From positions 1 through 40,905 of the forward strand of contig NZ_JAFFPZ010000023.1 in NCBI RefSeq assembly GCF_016918505.1: DNA of 40,905 nt, written 5' to 3'. Made by a program: the position numbers and the translations under genes. The DNA is from Desulforhopalus vacuolatus (GTDB lineage: Bacteria > Desulfobacterota > Desulfobulbia > Desulfobulbales > Desulfocapsaceae). Below are positions 8,386 through 16,538 of this stretch, one piece after another. Each line of letters opens with the position of its first letter. Position 1 is the first letter of the stretch. Under the pieces are notes generated by a model, which was not told the DNA's origin, ran no database searches, and saw nothing but the letters and a program-made list of their open reading frames with translations.

Positions 8386-8815
8386 TATAATACCATTTAC
8401 ACTTTGTATTGGCGGATTCAAAAACAGGGAGAAAGGAGACGGGGGGCAGGAGGCAGGAAAAAGCAAAAGATTCCCGTAGAGATGAACAATTCGAATAAAG
8501 GGATTGATCGTCGATGGTAATGCCCGGATTGAGAAACCGTTTACGAAAAAATCAATACGAAGCGATGATTCCGGCGATGATGTAGAGACAAGGCATGCCT
8601 TGTCTACACGATGACGGGAATGTGACGGTGACAGGAAACGTGGCAGAAAACGTAATAATGATCTTCGCCATGGTAACAGCGGGATTGGGGAAAATCATGC
8701 TACCGTTTGTGGGGATTGAGAGGACGTAATAATTCTCGCGGCGGTGGTTAGACAAGGCATGCCTTGTCTAATGATAACCCGTTACACCCGGAAACTGATA
8801 CATCGGGCAATGATA
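8386..8815 (+). repeat. Dispersed repeat family A, copy 2 (longest)
   Basis: Longest copy in the window. It begins with a module TAATACCATTTACACTTTG leading to TATTGGCGGATTC, then a purine-rich tract ending GGCAGGAAAAAGCAAAAGA, then the block shared with 3237-3530 and its two 20-bp palindromes (8586-8605 and 8750-8769, 164 bp apart), then AACCCGTTACACCCGGAAAC. The first and last modules recur in the copies near 15.8 kb and 27.7 kb in inverse orientation. The remaining bases to 8871 show nothing else. It fills the spacer between the divergent feo promoter and the 3' end of dgt. Confidence 0.85.
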
Positions 8816-8871
8816 CGACAGCCGGGACATAGCGGTTTTCATTCTTGCCAACCGGGACAGCACACAACCTG

Positions 8872-10320
8872 TCAGTCAATAGCCTTCAGATTACGATACT
8901 CCGCAAGGGCAGAACCATCGGTCATGCCACTGATGTAGTCGATAATCAGCCGGCAGCGATGGTAGAATTCCCATTGTGCCGTTGCGGAAGAGGAGGGCAG
9001 TTTGTCTATCGCGCGGGAGTAGGCCTCTGTCTGTTTTTTCGGTAGTTTGTGGAAGAGTCGTGATTCGATGGGATGGTCGGGCAGGTTTCCGTTGCAGCAG
9101 AGTTGTTCGAACAGGAATCCGTCCAGTTTAATCAGTGGGGAGTAGATATTGAGCAGGCCGGAGATGACCGCATAACCCTTGAGCTCAAGATTCTCCACCT
9201 CGGGGGTGCAGAAGACGTGTTCAATGGCTATGCGGCGCAGGGTTTCCGTGGCGAAGTGATATTCATCGGAGCCGTCGAGCAGGGATTCGTCGAAATTTCC
9301 TGTAAAGATCGCCTCGTGGTTGTCGATGTAGCGCTTGGCGGCATATTCACAGAGGTCGTTCACCAGTTTCGTGCGCAGCCCGAGAATATAGACGCTGTCC
9401 TTGTTGAATTCCTCGACGGTGAAATGGGTAAAGGCCTCTTCGCTGATCTTCGGCAGGTAGTCGGCGGTGATAACCTCGGGATTCTCCTCTTTAAAACTCC
9501 TCCAGGTAGAGAGAATGAGCTGATGCAGACGCTGGATGGTAAGAATGTTCTTGTCTACGGCATCTTCAATATCGGCGATGCAGTACGAAATATCGTCTGA
9601 CGCCTCCATGATATAGGTGAGAGGAAAGCGGCAGTCTGGAGAGAGGGCAACGTGATGGGCGATCTCCTTGATAAGTTTGCTCTCAGAGAGATAATAACCA
9701 GGTTTTTTCTTCAGATAACCGAAAATGGAGGTACGCTTCGGTGCTTCTTCCGCAGCGGAACGGGTGTATTTCAGCAGGCAGGCGAGCTGGGTGTGGGTGA
9801 GATTGAGCGCCTGCAGGTGGTGCAGGATGCGCAGGCCCTGAGCGTTGCCCTCAAAATTGCAGAGGTCGCGCAGCAAATCTTCGTGCTTCCCGGGAAAACG
9901 GTGGTGATATTCACTGCACAGGACCTTCTCGGCCCACAGGTTGATTGCCTTTTCACCGAAGTGTCCAAAGGGCGGATTACCGACGTCGTGCAGCAGGCAG
10001 CTCGTTTCAACGGCGCAGATAAAGCCCTCTTCCATTCCCTGCAGTCCAAGTGTATCGAGCTGGCCAGCTTTGGAAAGCCTGTCAAGAATTATCTTGGAAA
10101 TGTGCCTCCCTACCTGTTGTACCTCCAGAGAGTGAGTGAGACGGCTGCGCACGGCGGCGTTGATCTGCAGAGGGAAAACCTGGGTTTTCTGCTGCAGTCG
10201 ACGCACGGCGGCAGAGTTGACGGCACGGCCACGATCACTCTCCATCTCCTCGTTGAAACTGCGTCCGGGAATGGCGGAAGTGCAACAGCGAGAAGGTTTA
10301 AGCCGGGTAGTGTAGTCCAT
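8872..10320 (-). CDS. dgt: Deoxyguanosinetriphosphate triphosphohydrolase
   Basis: 482 residues, close to E. coli Dgt. It hydrolyses dGTP to deoxyguanosine and triphosphate, adjusting the cytosolic dNTP pool. The N-terminus has the family signature around RRLQQKTQVFPL. The metal-binding HD residues are visible in RLTHSLEVQQVGRH, LLHDVGNPPFGHFGE and EASDDISYCIADIEDAVD. It stands alone between repeat-rich spacers. No clear Shine-Dalgarno precedes the ATG at 10320, but the N-terminal RLKPSR and SFNEEMESDRGR segments belong to the family, so the start is credible. Confidence 0.93.
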   Translation of the reverse strand: MDYTTRLKPSRCCTSAIPGRSFNEEMESDRGRAVNSAAVRRLQQKTQVFPLQINAAVRSRLTHSLEVQQVGRHISKIILDRLSKAGQLDTLGLQGMEEGFICAVETSCLLHDVGNPPFGHFGEKAINLWAEKVLCSEYHHRFPGKHEDLLRDLCNFEGNAQGLRILHHLQALNLTHTQLACLLKYTRSAAEEAPKRTSIFGYLKKKPGYYLSESKLIKEIAHHVALSPDCRFPLTYIMEASDDISYCIADIEDAVDKNILTIQRLHQLILSTWRSFKEENPEVITADYLPKISEEAFTHFTVEEFNKDSVYILGLRTKLVNDLCEYAAKRYIDNHEAIFTGNFDESLLDGSDEYHFATETLRRIAIEHVFCTPEVENLELKGYAVISGLLNIYSPLIKLDGFLFEQLCCNGNLPDHPIESRLFHKLPKKQTEAYSRAIDKLPSSSATAQWEFYHRCRLIIDYISGMTDGSALAEYRNLKAID

Positions 10321-10540
10321 GTTTACTCGTTTACCACGCCCTTTTTCAGAGCGGGTCTGAGGAGGGTTTCGGAGGTTTTTTGGGCGTTGGGGAGAGTGAA
10401 GAAATCATGCGATTGCTCTCGATAATATTTAATTTGGAGATTAAACAGATCCTGCCATTTTTACATAACATTGAATCAACTCAAGGGAGCATTGAATAAT
10501 TAGTCTTTCGCCCATCTTCTTTATTACAGTCAAAGACTTC

Positions 10541-10615
10541 TCCTCGGAGGTAAGCACCAGACTCCGATATCAAAGTTATTGAACGCAATACCGGATTTTT
10601 TAAGGTACCTCAAGA
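10541..10615 (+). repeat. Dispersed repeat family B, shortened copy
   Basis: Starts TCCTCGGAGGTAAGCACCAG and continues ACTCCGATATCAAAG, then ends TAAGGTACCTCAAG. The ends match the two full copies at 35.15 and 35.83 kb, but the middle is shorter and different. It sits in the 450-bp spacer between dgt and cbiH. The rest of that spacer (10321-10769) has no gene I can support. Confidence 0.7.
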
Positions 10616-10728
10616 AAGTACGCTGAATGATTACTGTTTTCAACCAGAAACGTGAAGTTGAAGACCGGAGGAGGGCAGAATAAAGGTCGCGAAGGAAAAC
10701 AATCAGGATTGGAAGAAGAGAGAAGGCT

Positions 10729-10768
10729 TTTTTTCCCGTCGCCGATGAGGACGACAGGAAAAAAAATG
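10729..10768. terminator. Inverted repeat just downstream of cbiH
   Basis: A T8 run, CCCGTCG, a short loop and CGACAGG followed by an A8 run can pair over roughly 14 positions, with one bulge. It starts 2 bp after the cbiH stop codon. The T run lies on the wrong side for a textbook intrinsic terminator on the minus strand unless the A/T arms are counted in the stem. A transcript end or 3' protection is plausible because this is the end of the cobalamin operon. Confidence 0.4.
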
Positions 10769-10769
10769 C

Positions 10770-11540
10770 TCACATTTTGTATTTTTCACTGTAGCCGCGT
10801 GGTGTCACCAGCAGGTCGCCCCAGCGATATGTCTGGCTGTTGCCGATGATCACGGTGCTCTGCATGCCGATATCCTCTTCAAGCATCTTGTCGAGGGTGG
10901 TGAGGATGATGGTCTCATTGTCGCGGGTAGCGTTGGTGACGATACCCACCACATTGTCGGGACTCCTGTATTTCAGGAAGATTTCCCGGGCTTTAACAAT
11001 CTGCTCAGTACGTTTTTTCGAGCGCGGGTTATAAAGGGCCACGACGAAGTCCGCACCGGCCACTGCATCGAGGCGCTTATAGATGAGTTCCAGCGGGGTG
11101 AGCAGGTCGGAGAGAGAGACGGCGGCGAAGTCGTGCATCAGGGGCGCGCCGAGACGGGCTGCGCAGGAGTTGATCGCCGCCAGTCCGGGGATAATCTCAA
11201 TCCTGCATCTGCAATCCTCCTTCTGAGCCAGTTCCAGTACCAGCCCGGCCATGGCGTAGATGCCAGGGTCCCCGCCGGAGACCAGCGATACCGTTTTCCC
11301 TTCTTCGGCGATTTTTAATGCCTCGCGGCCGCGATCAACCTCTTTCATCATCTGCGAAGAGATAACCTCTTTTCCCTCCAGAAATTCGGGAATCAGGTCA
11401 AGGTAGGTTTTATAGCCGATGATGACATCGGAATCTTTCATGGCCGTTGCGGCGGCAAAGGTCATACACCCTTTGCTTCCGGGGCCGGTACCGATAACGT
11501 AAAGGGTGCCAGTGCTGCTGCCATTGTTATATTTTTCCAT
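10770..11540 (-). CDS. cbiH: Precorrin-3B / cobalt-factor III C17-methyltransferase
   Basis: 256 residues of the tetrapyrrole SAM-methyltransferase family: GTLYVIGTGPG at the N-terminus, then DSDVIIGYKTYLDL and VSLVSGGDPGIYAMAG, both specific for CbiH/CobJ. It methylates C17 and contracts the ring in the cobalt-early pathway. The ATG at 11540 is supported by GAGGAA upstream. The GTGPG loop must be included, so the gene truly overlaps the end of cbiG by about 79 bp in another frame. It is the last gene of the operon. Confidence 0.95.
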   Translation of the reverse strand: MEKYNNGSSTGTLYVIGTGPGSKGCMTFAAATAMKDSDVIIGYKTYLDLIPEFLEGKEVISSQMMKEVDRGREALKIAEEGKTVSLVSGGDPGIYAMAGLVLELAQKEDCRCRIEIIPGLAAINSCAARLGAPLMHDFAAVSLSDLLTPLELIYKRLDAVAGADFVVALYNPRSKKRTEQIVKAREIFLKYRSPDNVVGIVTNATRDNETIILTTLDKMLEEDIGMQSTVIIGNSQTYRWGDLLVTPRGYSEKYKM

Positions 11541-12466
11541 TTTCGTTTCCTCGATAGCAGGACCTCACTTCCGGCGCTCAGCAGACAGGTGGGCTCGGCG
11601 ACGCCGATGGCTCCCACTGCCTTCATTGCAGCAAAAGAGATCTCAAGATTTTTCAGGGTATTGATGGCATCTCGATCGAAAAAATCGATAGACCACCGAT
11701 TCTTTTCAGCAAAGTGCAGCAGACCGACTTCGTTGTTTTTTGCATCAATACTGGCCAGATTACGGATGCTCTGTCGAGCGAGGCCGAGACCGGAAAGCAG
11801 TCCGGTCATGGCGGTTTCAAATTCTTCGGCCGGGGTATCGCGGTTGCAGCCGGTGCCAATGACGACATTCTGCGGATAAAACTGGGGCAGTTCAACGGCG
11901 TAGAGGCGGTGTGAAACAAGAAAATCGGCATCTTTCAGGTGTGTCGTCATCTCCAGCCCCTGCGGCAGTCCGGTAACCTCCACATCACACCACGCCCGCA
12001 ACCGGCCCTCGTTAACCAGCCGGGCCGAAAGCGCATTGAGTTGCGGACGGGGCGGCGGTACCAGCCGCATTTCCTGTGCCCAGAGGTCGAGCGCAGCCAG
12101 TTTGAGAGTGTCCGATGCCGTGGTGATAACCGGATTCGCGCCGATCTCCTGTGCCACTCTGAGGGTAAGGGCGTTGCCGCCACCAAGATGTCCCGAGAGC
12201 AGGCTGATGACATTGTTTCCCTTCTCATCCATCACCAGGACGCAGGGATCAATTGTCTTGTCACGCAGCAGCGGGGCGATGGCGCGAACCACAATACCGG
12301 TGGCCATTATGCAGATAAAGGCATCATATTCCGACCACGCGCGGGCAAGCCGCCCGGAGAATTTTTCCCCTCTTTTTTTGGGGAGGACGGAGGCGTTCAG
12401 CCTGCCCTCCAGTTTCTGTGCCAGCTTGATACCGCCGGAAGTAAGCGCGAGAATAGCAATTTTCAC
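11462..12466 (-). CDS. cbiG: Cobalt-precorrin 5A hydrolase
   Basis: 334 residues from a GTG at 12466, preceded by AGGGGA. An upstream ATG at 12508 has no ribosome site and adds residues unlike the family. N-terminal KIAILALTSGGIKLAQKL, central LLSGHLGGGNALTLRVA and C-terminal VIGTGCNRDTPAEEFE are CbiG signatures. It opens the delta-lactone of cobalt-precorrin-5A, releasing acetaldehyde. Together with CbiD it marks the anaerobic pathway, since the aerobic route uses CobG/CobF-type steps instead. The last 25 or so residues overlap the start of cbiH and look variable. Confidence 0.95.
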   Translation of the reverse strand: MKIAILALTSGGIKLAQKLEGRLNASVLPKKRGEKFSGRLARAWSEYDAFICIMATGIVVRAIAPLLRDKTIDPCVLVMDEKGNNVISLLSGHLGGGNALTLRVAQEIGANPVITTASDTLKLAALDLWAQEMRLVPPPRPQLNALSARLVNEGRLRAWCDVEVTGLPQGLEMTTHLKDADFLVSHRLYAVELPQFYPQNVVIGTGCNRDTPAEEFETAMTGLLSGLGLARQSIRNLASIDAKNNEVGLLHFAEKNRWSIDFFDRDAINTLKNLEISFAAMKAVGAIGVAEPTCLLSAGSEVLLSRKRKWKNITMAAALAPFTLSVPAPEAKGV

Positions 12467-12516
12467 AGCAAAGTCCCCTGTATTGTTGTCACCAGCATCC
12501 AGACACAAAAGGTTTT

Positions 12517-13281
12517 TCAGCTTGTCCCTTTGCGATATCCGTGGGTGAAGGTTTTATCGTAGAGTTTAGAGAGTGCCGGCGGATCACCTTCAACGAGTAC
12601 ATCACCCACGGCGATCATTGCCGTACGGGTAATCTTTGCCTCTTTCACCTGCTGGACGATGGAGGCGAGGGTCCCGCGCACCGTCTTCTCGTCGGGCCAG
12701 CTCGCCTTTTCAACTACGGCAACGGCGGTGGTCTCGGGGTAGCCTCCGGCAATGAGATCGGCAACCAGTTTCTCCATCATGCCGACACTGAGGAAGATCA
12801 TCATCGTCGCCTGATGTGCCGCGAGCGACCTGATGTCTTCTCCCTCGGGCATTGGTGTGCGTCCGGCCATACGGGTGAAAATAACGGTCTGGCTCACTTC
12901 CGGCAGGGTAAGCTGGGTGCTGAGCGCAGCGGCGGCGGCGAGTGCCGAACTGACTCCTGGAACTACCGCAAAAGGAATGTTCTCCTTTCTCATCAGCATC
13001 ATCTGTTCGTTGATGGCACCGTAGATGGAGGGGTCGCCGGTGTGCAGGCGTACCACCTTTTTCCCGGCCTTCCAGCGGTTAAGAACAAGGGCAAAGACTT
13101 CGTCAAGGTTAAGACCTGCGGAGTCGATCACTTCGCCCCGCAAATTTTCAACCAGTGCTTTCGGTACGAGGCTGCCGGTGTAGATGACCACATCAGCATC
13201 TTTCAGAAGGCGCTGTCCTTTTATGGTGATAAGTTCGGGATCACCGGGACCTGCGCCGACAAAATAGACTGTATTTTCCAT
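12517..13281 (-). CDS. cbiF: Precorrin-4 / cobalt-precorrin-4 C11-methyltransferase
   Basis: 254 residues: VYFVGAGPGDPELITIKG at the N-terminus, then IYTGSLVP, LHTGDPSIYGAINEQ and PGVSSALAAAAAL, the SAM-binding and substrate loops of CbiF/CobM. It methylates C11 of the ring. The ATG overlaps the stop of cbiET by one base (TAATG), so translation is probably coupled. The 50-bp gap to cbiG carries the cbiG ribosome site. Confidence 0.95.
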   Translation of the reverse strand: MENTVYFVGAGPGDPELITIKGQRLLKDADVVIYTGSLVPKALVENLRGEVIDSAGLNLDEVFALVLNRWKAGKKVVRLHTGDPSIYGAINEQMMLMRKENIPFAVVPGVSSALAAAAALSTQLTLPEVSQTVIFTRMAGRTPMPEGEDIRSLAAHQATMMIFLSVGMMEKLVADLIAGGYPETTAVAVVEKASWPDEKTVRGTLASIVQQVKEAKITRTAMIAVGDVLVEGDPPALSKLYDKTFTHGYRKGTS

Positions 13282-14492
13282 TACTTGATTCCTGTGGTTA
13301 TGGTTATCGGGTTAAACTCTGTTGTCTTTCCGGCGTGGTCCACACGGGTGACACTGAGGCGTGCTGATTCGACCGTAAAACTGTGGGTAGTGAGCAGCAA
13401 CGGGGCGGTTTCCACCGTTTTTGCAAGCACGCCGTTGATGACGATGCGGCCATCTTCCGGCAGGAACTCCGCCGCCGTTTTCACGATATCTTCAAGGGCA
13501 CCTGAGCTGCCGCCGACAAAAATGCGGTTCGGCGTCGGCAGCCCGGCCAGGGCCTGCGGGGCGCGACCGAAAACCGGTACGATATTGAAGCAGCGGAAGC
13601 GGCGGATATTGGCCTTGATATTGGCAATCTCCTCCTCTTTGTGTTCTACGGCAAAGACGGTCAGCTGTGGATTTATCCGTGCAGCTTCAATGGAGACAGC
13701 GCCGGAGCCTGCGCCCACATCCCAGAAGATGCCGTGTCTCGGCAGGCGCAGAGCGTGGAGGGTTGCCGCCCGAACTTCACTTTTGGTTATCAGGCCGCGA
13801 CTGTGGTGGATCTCCTCCTCTGTCAGCCCGAAAGCGCATGGGCAGGTCTGTGGTTCGGCCTCTTCCCGATAAAGGCAGAAGACGTTGAGCGGGGCAAACT
13901 TTTGTGTCGCGCACTCGGCAAGTGTTCCGGTGAATATTTTCTCTTTTTTACTGCCGATATCTTCCGCTATACAGACTCGCCAGGCGGCAGCCTCAATGAT
14001 AAAGTCAATTTTTTCCAGGTAGTCAAGCAACCGGGTCGCGATGTGTCTCGGGCTGTTTGTACTGTCAGTGAGCAGTATACTTTTGTGGTGACTCAGGAGC
14101 AGGCCTGGCAGGTGGTCGCAGTTGCGGTTGTGAAGGCTGAGCAGGCGGGCGTCCTCCCAGGGAAGACGGAAAAGGGCGGCGGCCCGCTGAATGGAGGAGA
14201 GTGACGGTGCAAACTGCAGAATCTGGCGGGGAAAGTTACGCATCAGGGTGCGGCCGATGCCGTAGAAAAGCGGATCACCGCTGGCAAACACGGCCACATT
14301 GCCGAGTTTACGGGCACTGGCGATGGCTGTGATGGCTTCTTTGAGCGGGGTAATCGGATAATACTCGATGTTCCCGGCAAGTGCCTTGAAGCGGGGCGTG
14401 CCAAAAACGGCACAGCACCCTTCAAGCAGACGCTGCTGTCCAGGACTCAGTTCGAGAGTAGCGATGCCGATAACGATAATGTTGTGTTCCAT
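13281..14492 (-). CDS. cbiET: Fused cobalt-precorrin-7 C5- and C15-methyltransferase (decarboxylating)
   Basis: 403 residues joining two enzymes that are separate in Salmonella. The N-terminal half (1 to about 200) is a CbiE methyltransferase domain with VFASGDPLFYGIGRTL and FAPSLSSIQRAAALF. The C-terminal half from about 215 is a CbiT Rossmann methyltransferase with HGIFWDVGAGSGAVSIEAAR and PNRIFVGGSSGALEDI. The product methylates C5 and C15 and removes the C12 acetate carboxyl. The domain order matches CobL of the aerobic pathway, so some databases call it cobL. It lies 2 bp after cbiD. Confidence 0.95.
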   Translation of the reverse strand: MEHNIIVIGIATLELSPGQQRLLEGCCAVFGTPRFKALAGNIEYYPITPLKEAITAIASARKLGNVAVFASGDPLFYGIGRTLMRNFPRQILQFAPSLSSIQRAAALFRLPWEDARLLSLHNRNCDHLPGLLLSHHKSILLTDSTNSPRHIATRLLDYLEKIDFIIEAAAWRVCIAEDIGSKKEKIFTGTLAECATQKFAPLNVFCLYREEAEPQTCPCAFGLTEEEIHHSRGLITKSEVRAATLHALRLPRHGIFWDVGAGSGAVSIEAARINPQLTVFAVEHKEEEIANIKANIRRFRCFNIVPVFGRAPQALAGLPTPNRIFVGGSSGALEDIVKTAAEFLPEDGRIVINGVLAKTVETAPLLLTTHSFTVESARLSVTRVDHAGKTTEFNPITITTGIK

Positions 14493-14494
14493 GT

Positions 14495-15598
14495 CTATAC
14501 CTTTACCAGAATATTACCGCCGGGGTCGACGAGATAGAACGGCACCGGCAGGCCGGACAGCTCTTCACAGTAGTTTTTTGCCCGTTCGCAGACAGCTTCA
14601 ATGATGTCGTTGCGACCTGCATCGGTAAGATGATAAAACATCTCGCGGGCAGTGTTACTGTCCTGCAGAGTATGCAAAAGATCTCCCTCCGCGCCCAGCT
14701 CTTCAAGCAGCGCTGCCGCCTGCACCATCTCCAGTGCGCCATTGCGCACATGGGTTTGCGGAACACGCAGTGCGGCCTTGGTTACCTTCGCCCACATGCC
14801 GCTGTAGTGGACGGCGTCAAATTTGAAATGGCCAGCGGTTTTGAGAGTGAATTTGAGAAAGTCCCCCATCTCAATACAGGCAGCCTCGGGCAGGTTGAGA
14901 TACAGCCGGGCGGCTTTTTCACTGGTACGGCCTGTGGAGACAACCACCTCGCGCAGGCCGGACTTTTTTGCCATCTTCAGGCTGGCGGCAACGGTGGCGC
15001 GCCAGGCTGCGGCGGAGAGCGGGCGGACAATGCCGTTGGTGCCGAGGATTGAGAGGCCACCGACAATGCCAAGGCGTCCGTTGAGGGTTTCTTTCGCCAG
15101 CTCTTCCCCTTTGGGGATGGAAAGGGTTACACAGATATCTTTGCCGGTAACTTCAGGAATTTCTTTCACGGCCATCTTTATCATCTGCCGTGGACCGGGG
15201 TTGATGGCCGGCTCTCCCGGTTTACAGGCAAGGCCGGGTTTGGTGGCATGGCCAACACCCCTGCCGGTGCAAAGCTGAATGTTGTCGAGATAGAGACAGC
15301 GGGGCGGGGTAATGTCCGGATTGTGTTTCAGGCTGACAGTGACCCTGATTTCGGCGAGATGGGTTACATCCGGGTCGTCGCCAGCATCTTTTATCAGGCT
15401 GGTGGTCGCAGTTTGAGTTGCTGTATCAAGGGTGCAGTCCAAAAGGGTAAAACTGTGACGTTTCCCTCCAGGAAAGGGGATTTCGACGGTGGTCGGGCAT
15501 TTCCCGGTGATAATGGCCGTGAGAGCGGCCTTTGTGGCTGCAGCGCAGTTGGCTCCGGTGGTAAAGCCGGAGCGGAGATTTTCGGTTTTTTTTGTCAT
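14495..15598 (-). CDS. cbiD: Cobalt-precorrin-5B C1-methyltransferase
   Basis: 367 residues with the family start LRSGFTTGANCAAATKAAL, then PFPGGKRHSF, KDAGDDPDVTHLAEI and GIVGGLSILGTNGIVRPLS. CbiD methylates C1 in the anaerobic pathway and has no counterpart in the aerobic one, so it fixes the pathway type. It is separated from cbiC by 283 bp of repeat-derived sequence, the only large gap in the operon, so it may need its own promoter. Confidence 0.96.
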   Translation of the reverse strand: MTKKTENLRSGFTTGANCAAATKAALTAIITGKCPTTVEIPFPGGKRHSFTLLDCTLDTATQTATTSLIKDAGDDPDVTHLAEIRVTVSLKHNPDITPPRCLYLDNIQLCTGRGVGHATKPGLACKPGEPAINPGPRQMIKMAVKEIPEVTGKDICVTLSIPKGEELAKETLNGRLGIVGGLSILGTNGIVRPLSAAAWRATVAASLKMAKKSGLREVVVSTGRTSEKAARLYLNLPEAACIEMGDFLKFTLKTAGHFKFDAVHYSGMWAKVTKAALRVPQTHVRNGALEMVQAAALLEELGAEGDLLHTLQDSNTAREMFYHLTDAGRNDIIEAVCERAKNYCEELSGLPVPFYLVDPGGNILVKV

Positions 15599-15644
15599 TT
15601 TGTGTTTTGTACCCCCTCTCCAGGGAAGAGGGGGAAAGCAGATT

Positions 15645-15886
15645 TATACCAATCACATTTTTTACTGACCAGACAACGCAACTACGCTGGCATCTTTTTG
15701 GGCGATGAGGAATGGGCAAACAAGATATAAAATTGATCTCACTGTAGAAACGTCTGTTGTGCTGGAGACGCCCAAATTGGTCGTCTCTACAAGACCTCTT
15801 GCTTTTTCCTGCCTCCTTTTTCCTGCCTCTCTTTTCCTGTCCCACTGCCTTTGAATCCGCCAATACAAAATGTAAATGGTATTACT
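15645..15886 (-). repeat. Dispersed repeat family A, partial inverse copy inside the cobalamin operon
   Basis: Read on the minus strand it begins TAATACCATTTACATTTTG at the end of cbiC, continues TATTGGCGGATTC and a purine-rich tract ending GGCAGGAAAAAGCAAGA. It ends with GGTCAGTAAAAAATGTGATT, a module also present at 27.8 kb. The palindrome-bearing centre is missing. The TAA of its first module is the stop codon of cbiC. Confidence 0.75.
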
Positions 15887-16523
15887 CTATCGCCAGCTTC
15901 ATCAACGCATTCACAATAGCCGCAGCAACCGGGCTTCCCCCTTTACGGCCAAGCGCTGTAATATAACAATTATTTTCCTCAACAAGGAGGTCCTTTGACT
16001 CCGGAGCATTCACAAACCCTACCGGCACGCCAATAATCAACGGAGGATTTACCGGAAACCGCTCCTTCACCACGCGCACAGCCTCCACCAGAGCGGTTGG
16101 GGCGTTGCCGATGGCCACAATACCAATGCTTTCGTCAAGCAGTTCATTGAGTGCGGTTTCCGAGCGGGTTTTCCCCAGCTCTTTCGCCCGGGCGGCAATC
16201 TCAGGATCAGCCACTTTACAGATGGCCTCGCCGCCCCATCTGGCAAGGGTCGGTTTGCTGATACCCGAGGCGACCATGGTGACATCAGTAAGAATATTCT
16301 TTCCCGCCTTGAGATTCTCAATGCCTCGGGCAATTGCCCCTTGAGCAAAACGCATGTTGTCGCCAAAGGCGAAATCGCCGGTGGCATGAATGACCCGCTG
16401 TATCACCTTAAAGGTCGGGTCGTCCAGCTCGGCGCGTTTGGTGGAGTTAAATTCAGATTCAATAATACGGAAAGACTCCGCTTCAATGTCGCCAGCGGAA
16501 ATTTTGGTAAGTTGTACTGTCAT
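15882..16523 (-). CDS. cbiC: Cobalt-precorrin-8 methylmutase
   Basis: 213 residues. VIQRVIHATGDFAFGDNMRF carries the catalytic His of the family, and DVTMVASGI and VGFVNAPESKDLL are further CbiC signatures. It moves the C11 methyl to C12, making cobyrinate. The protein ends normally (GRKGGSPVAAAIVNAL), but its stop codon falls in the first module of a dispersed repeat. It lies 15 bp after cbiA. Confidence 0.96.
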   Translation of the reverse strand: MTVQLTKISAGDIEAESFRIIESEFNSTKRAELDDPTFKVIQRVIHATGDFAFGDNMRFAQGAIARGIENLKAGKNILTDVTMVASGISKPTLARWGGEAICKVADPEIAARAKELGKTRSETALNELLDESIGIVAIGNAPTALVEAVRVVKERFPVNPPLIIGVPVGFVNAPESKDLLVEENNCYITALGRKGGSPVAAAIVNALMKLAIE

Positions 16524-16538
16524 GTGATCTCCATAAAA

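Noticed and set aside
12541-13872. Plus-strand open frame of 443 codons
   Set aside because: It lies antisense to cbiF and cbiET, whose domains are clear. It is His- and Gly-rich and shows no family features, an expected effect of codon bias in the real genes.
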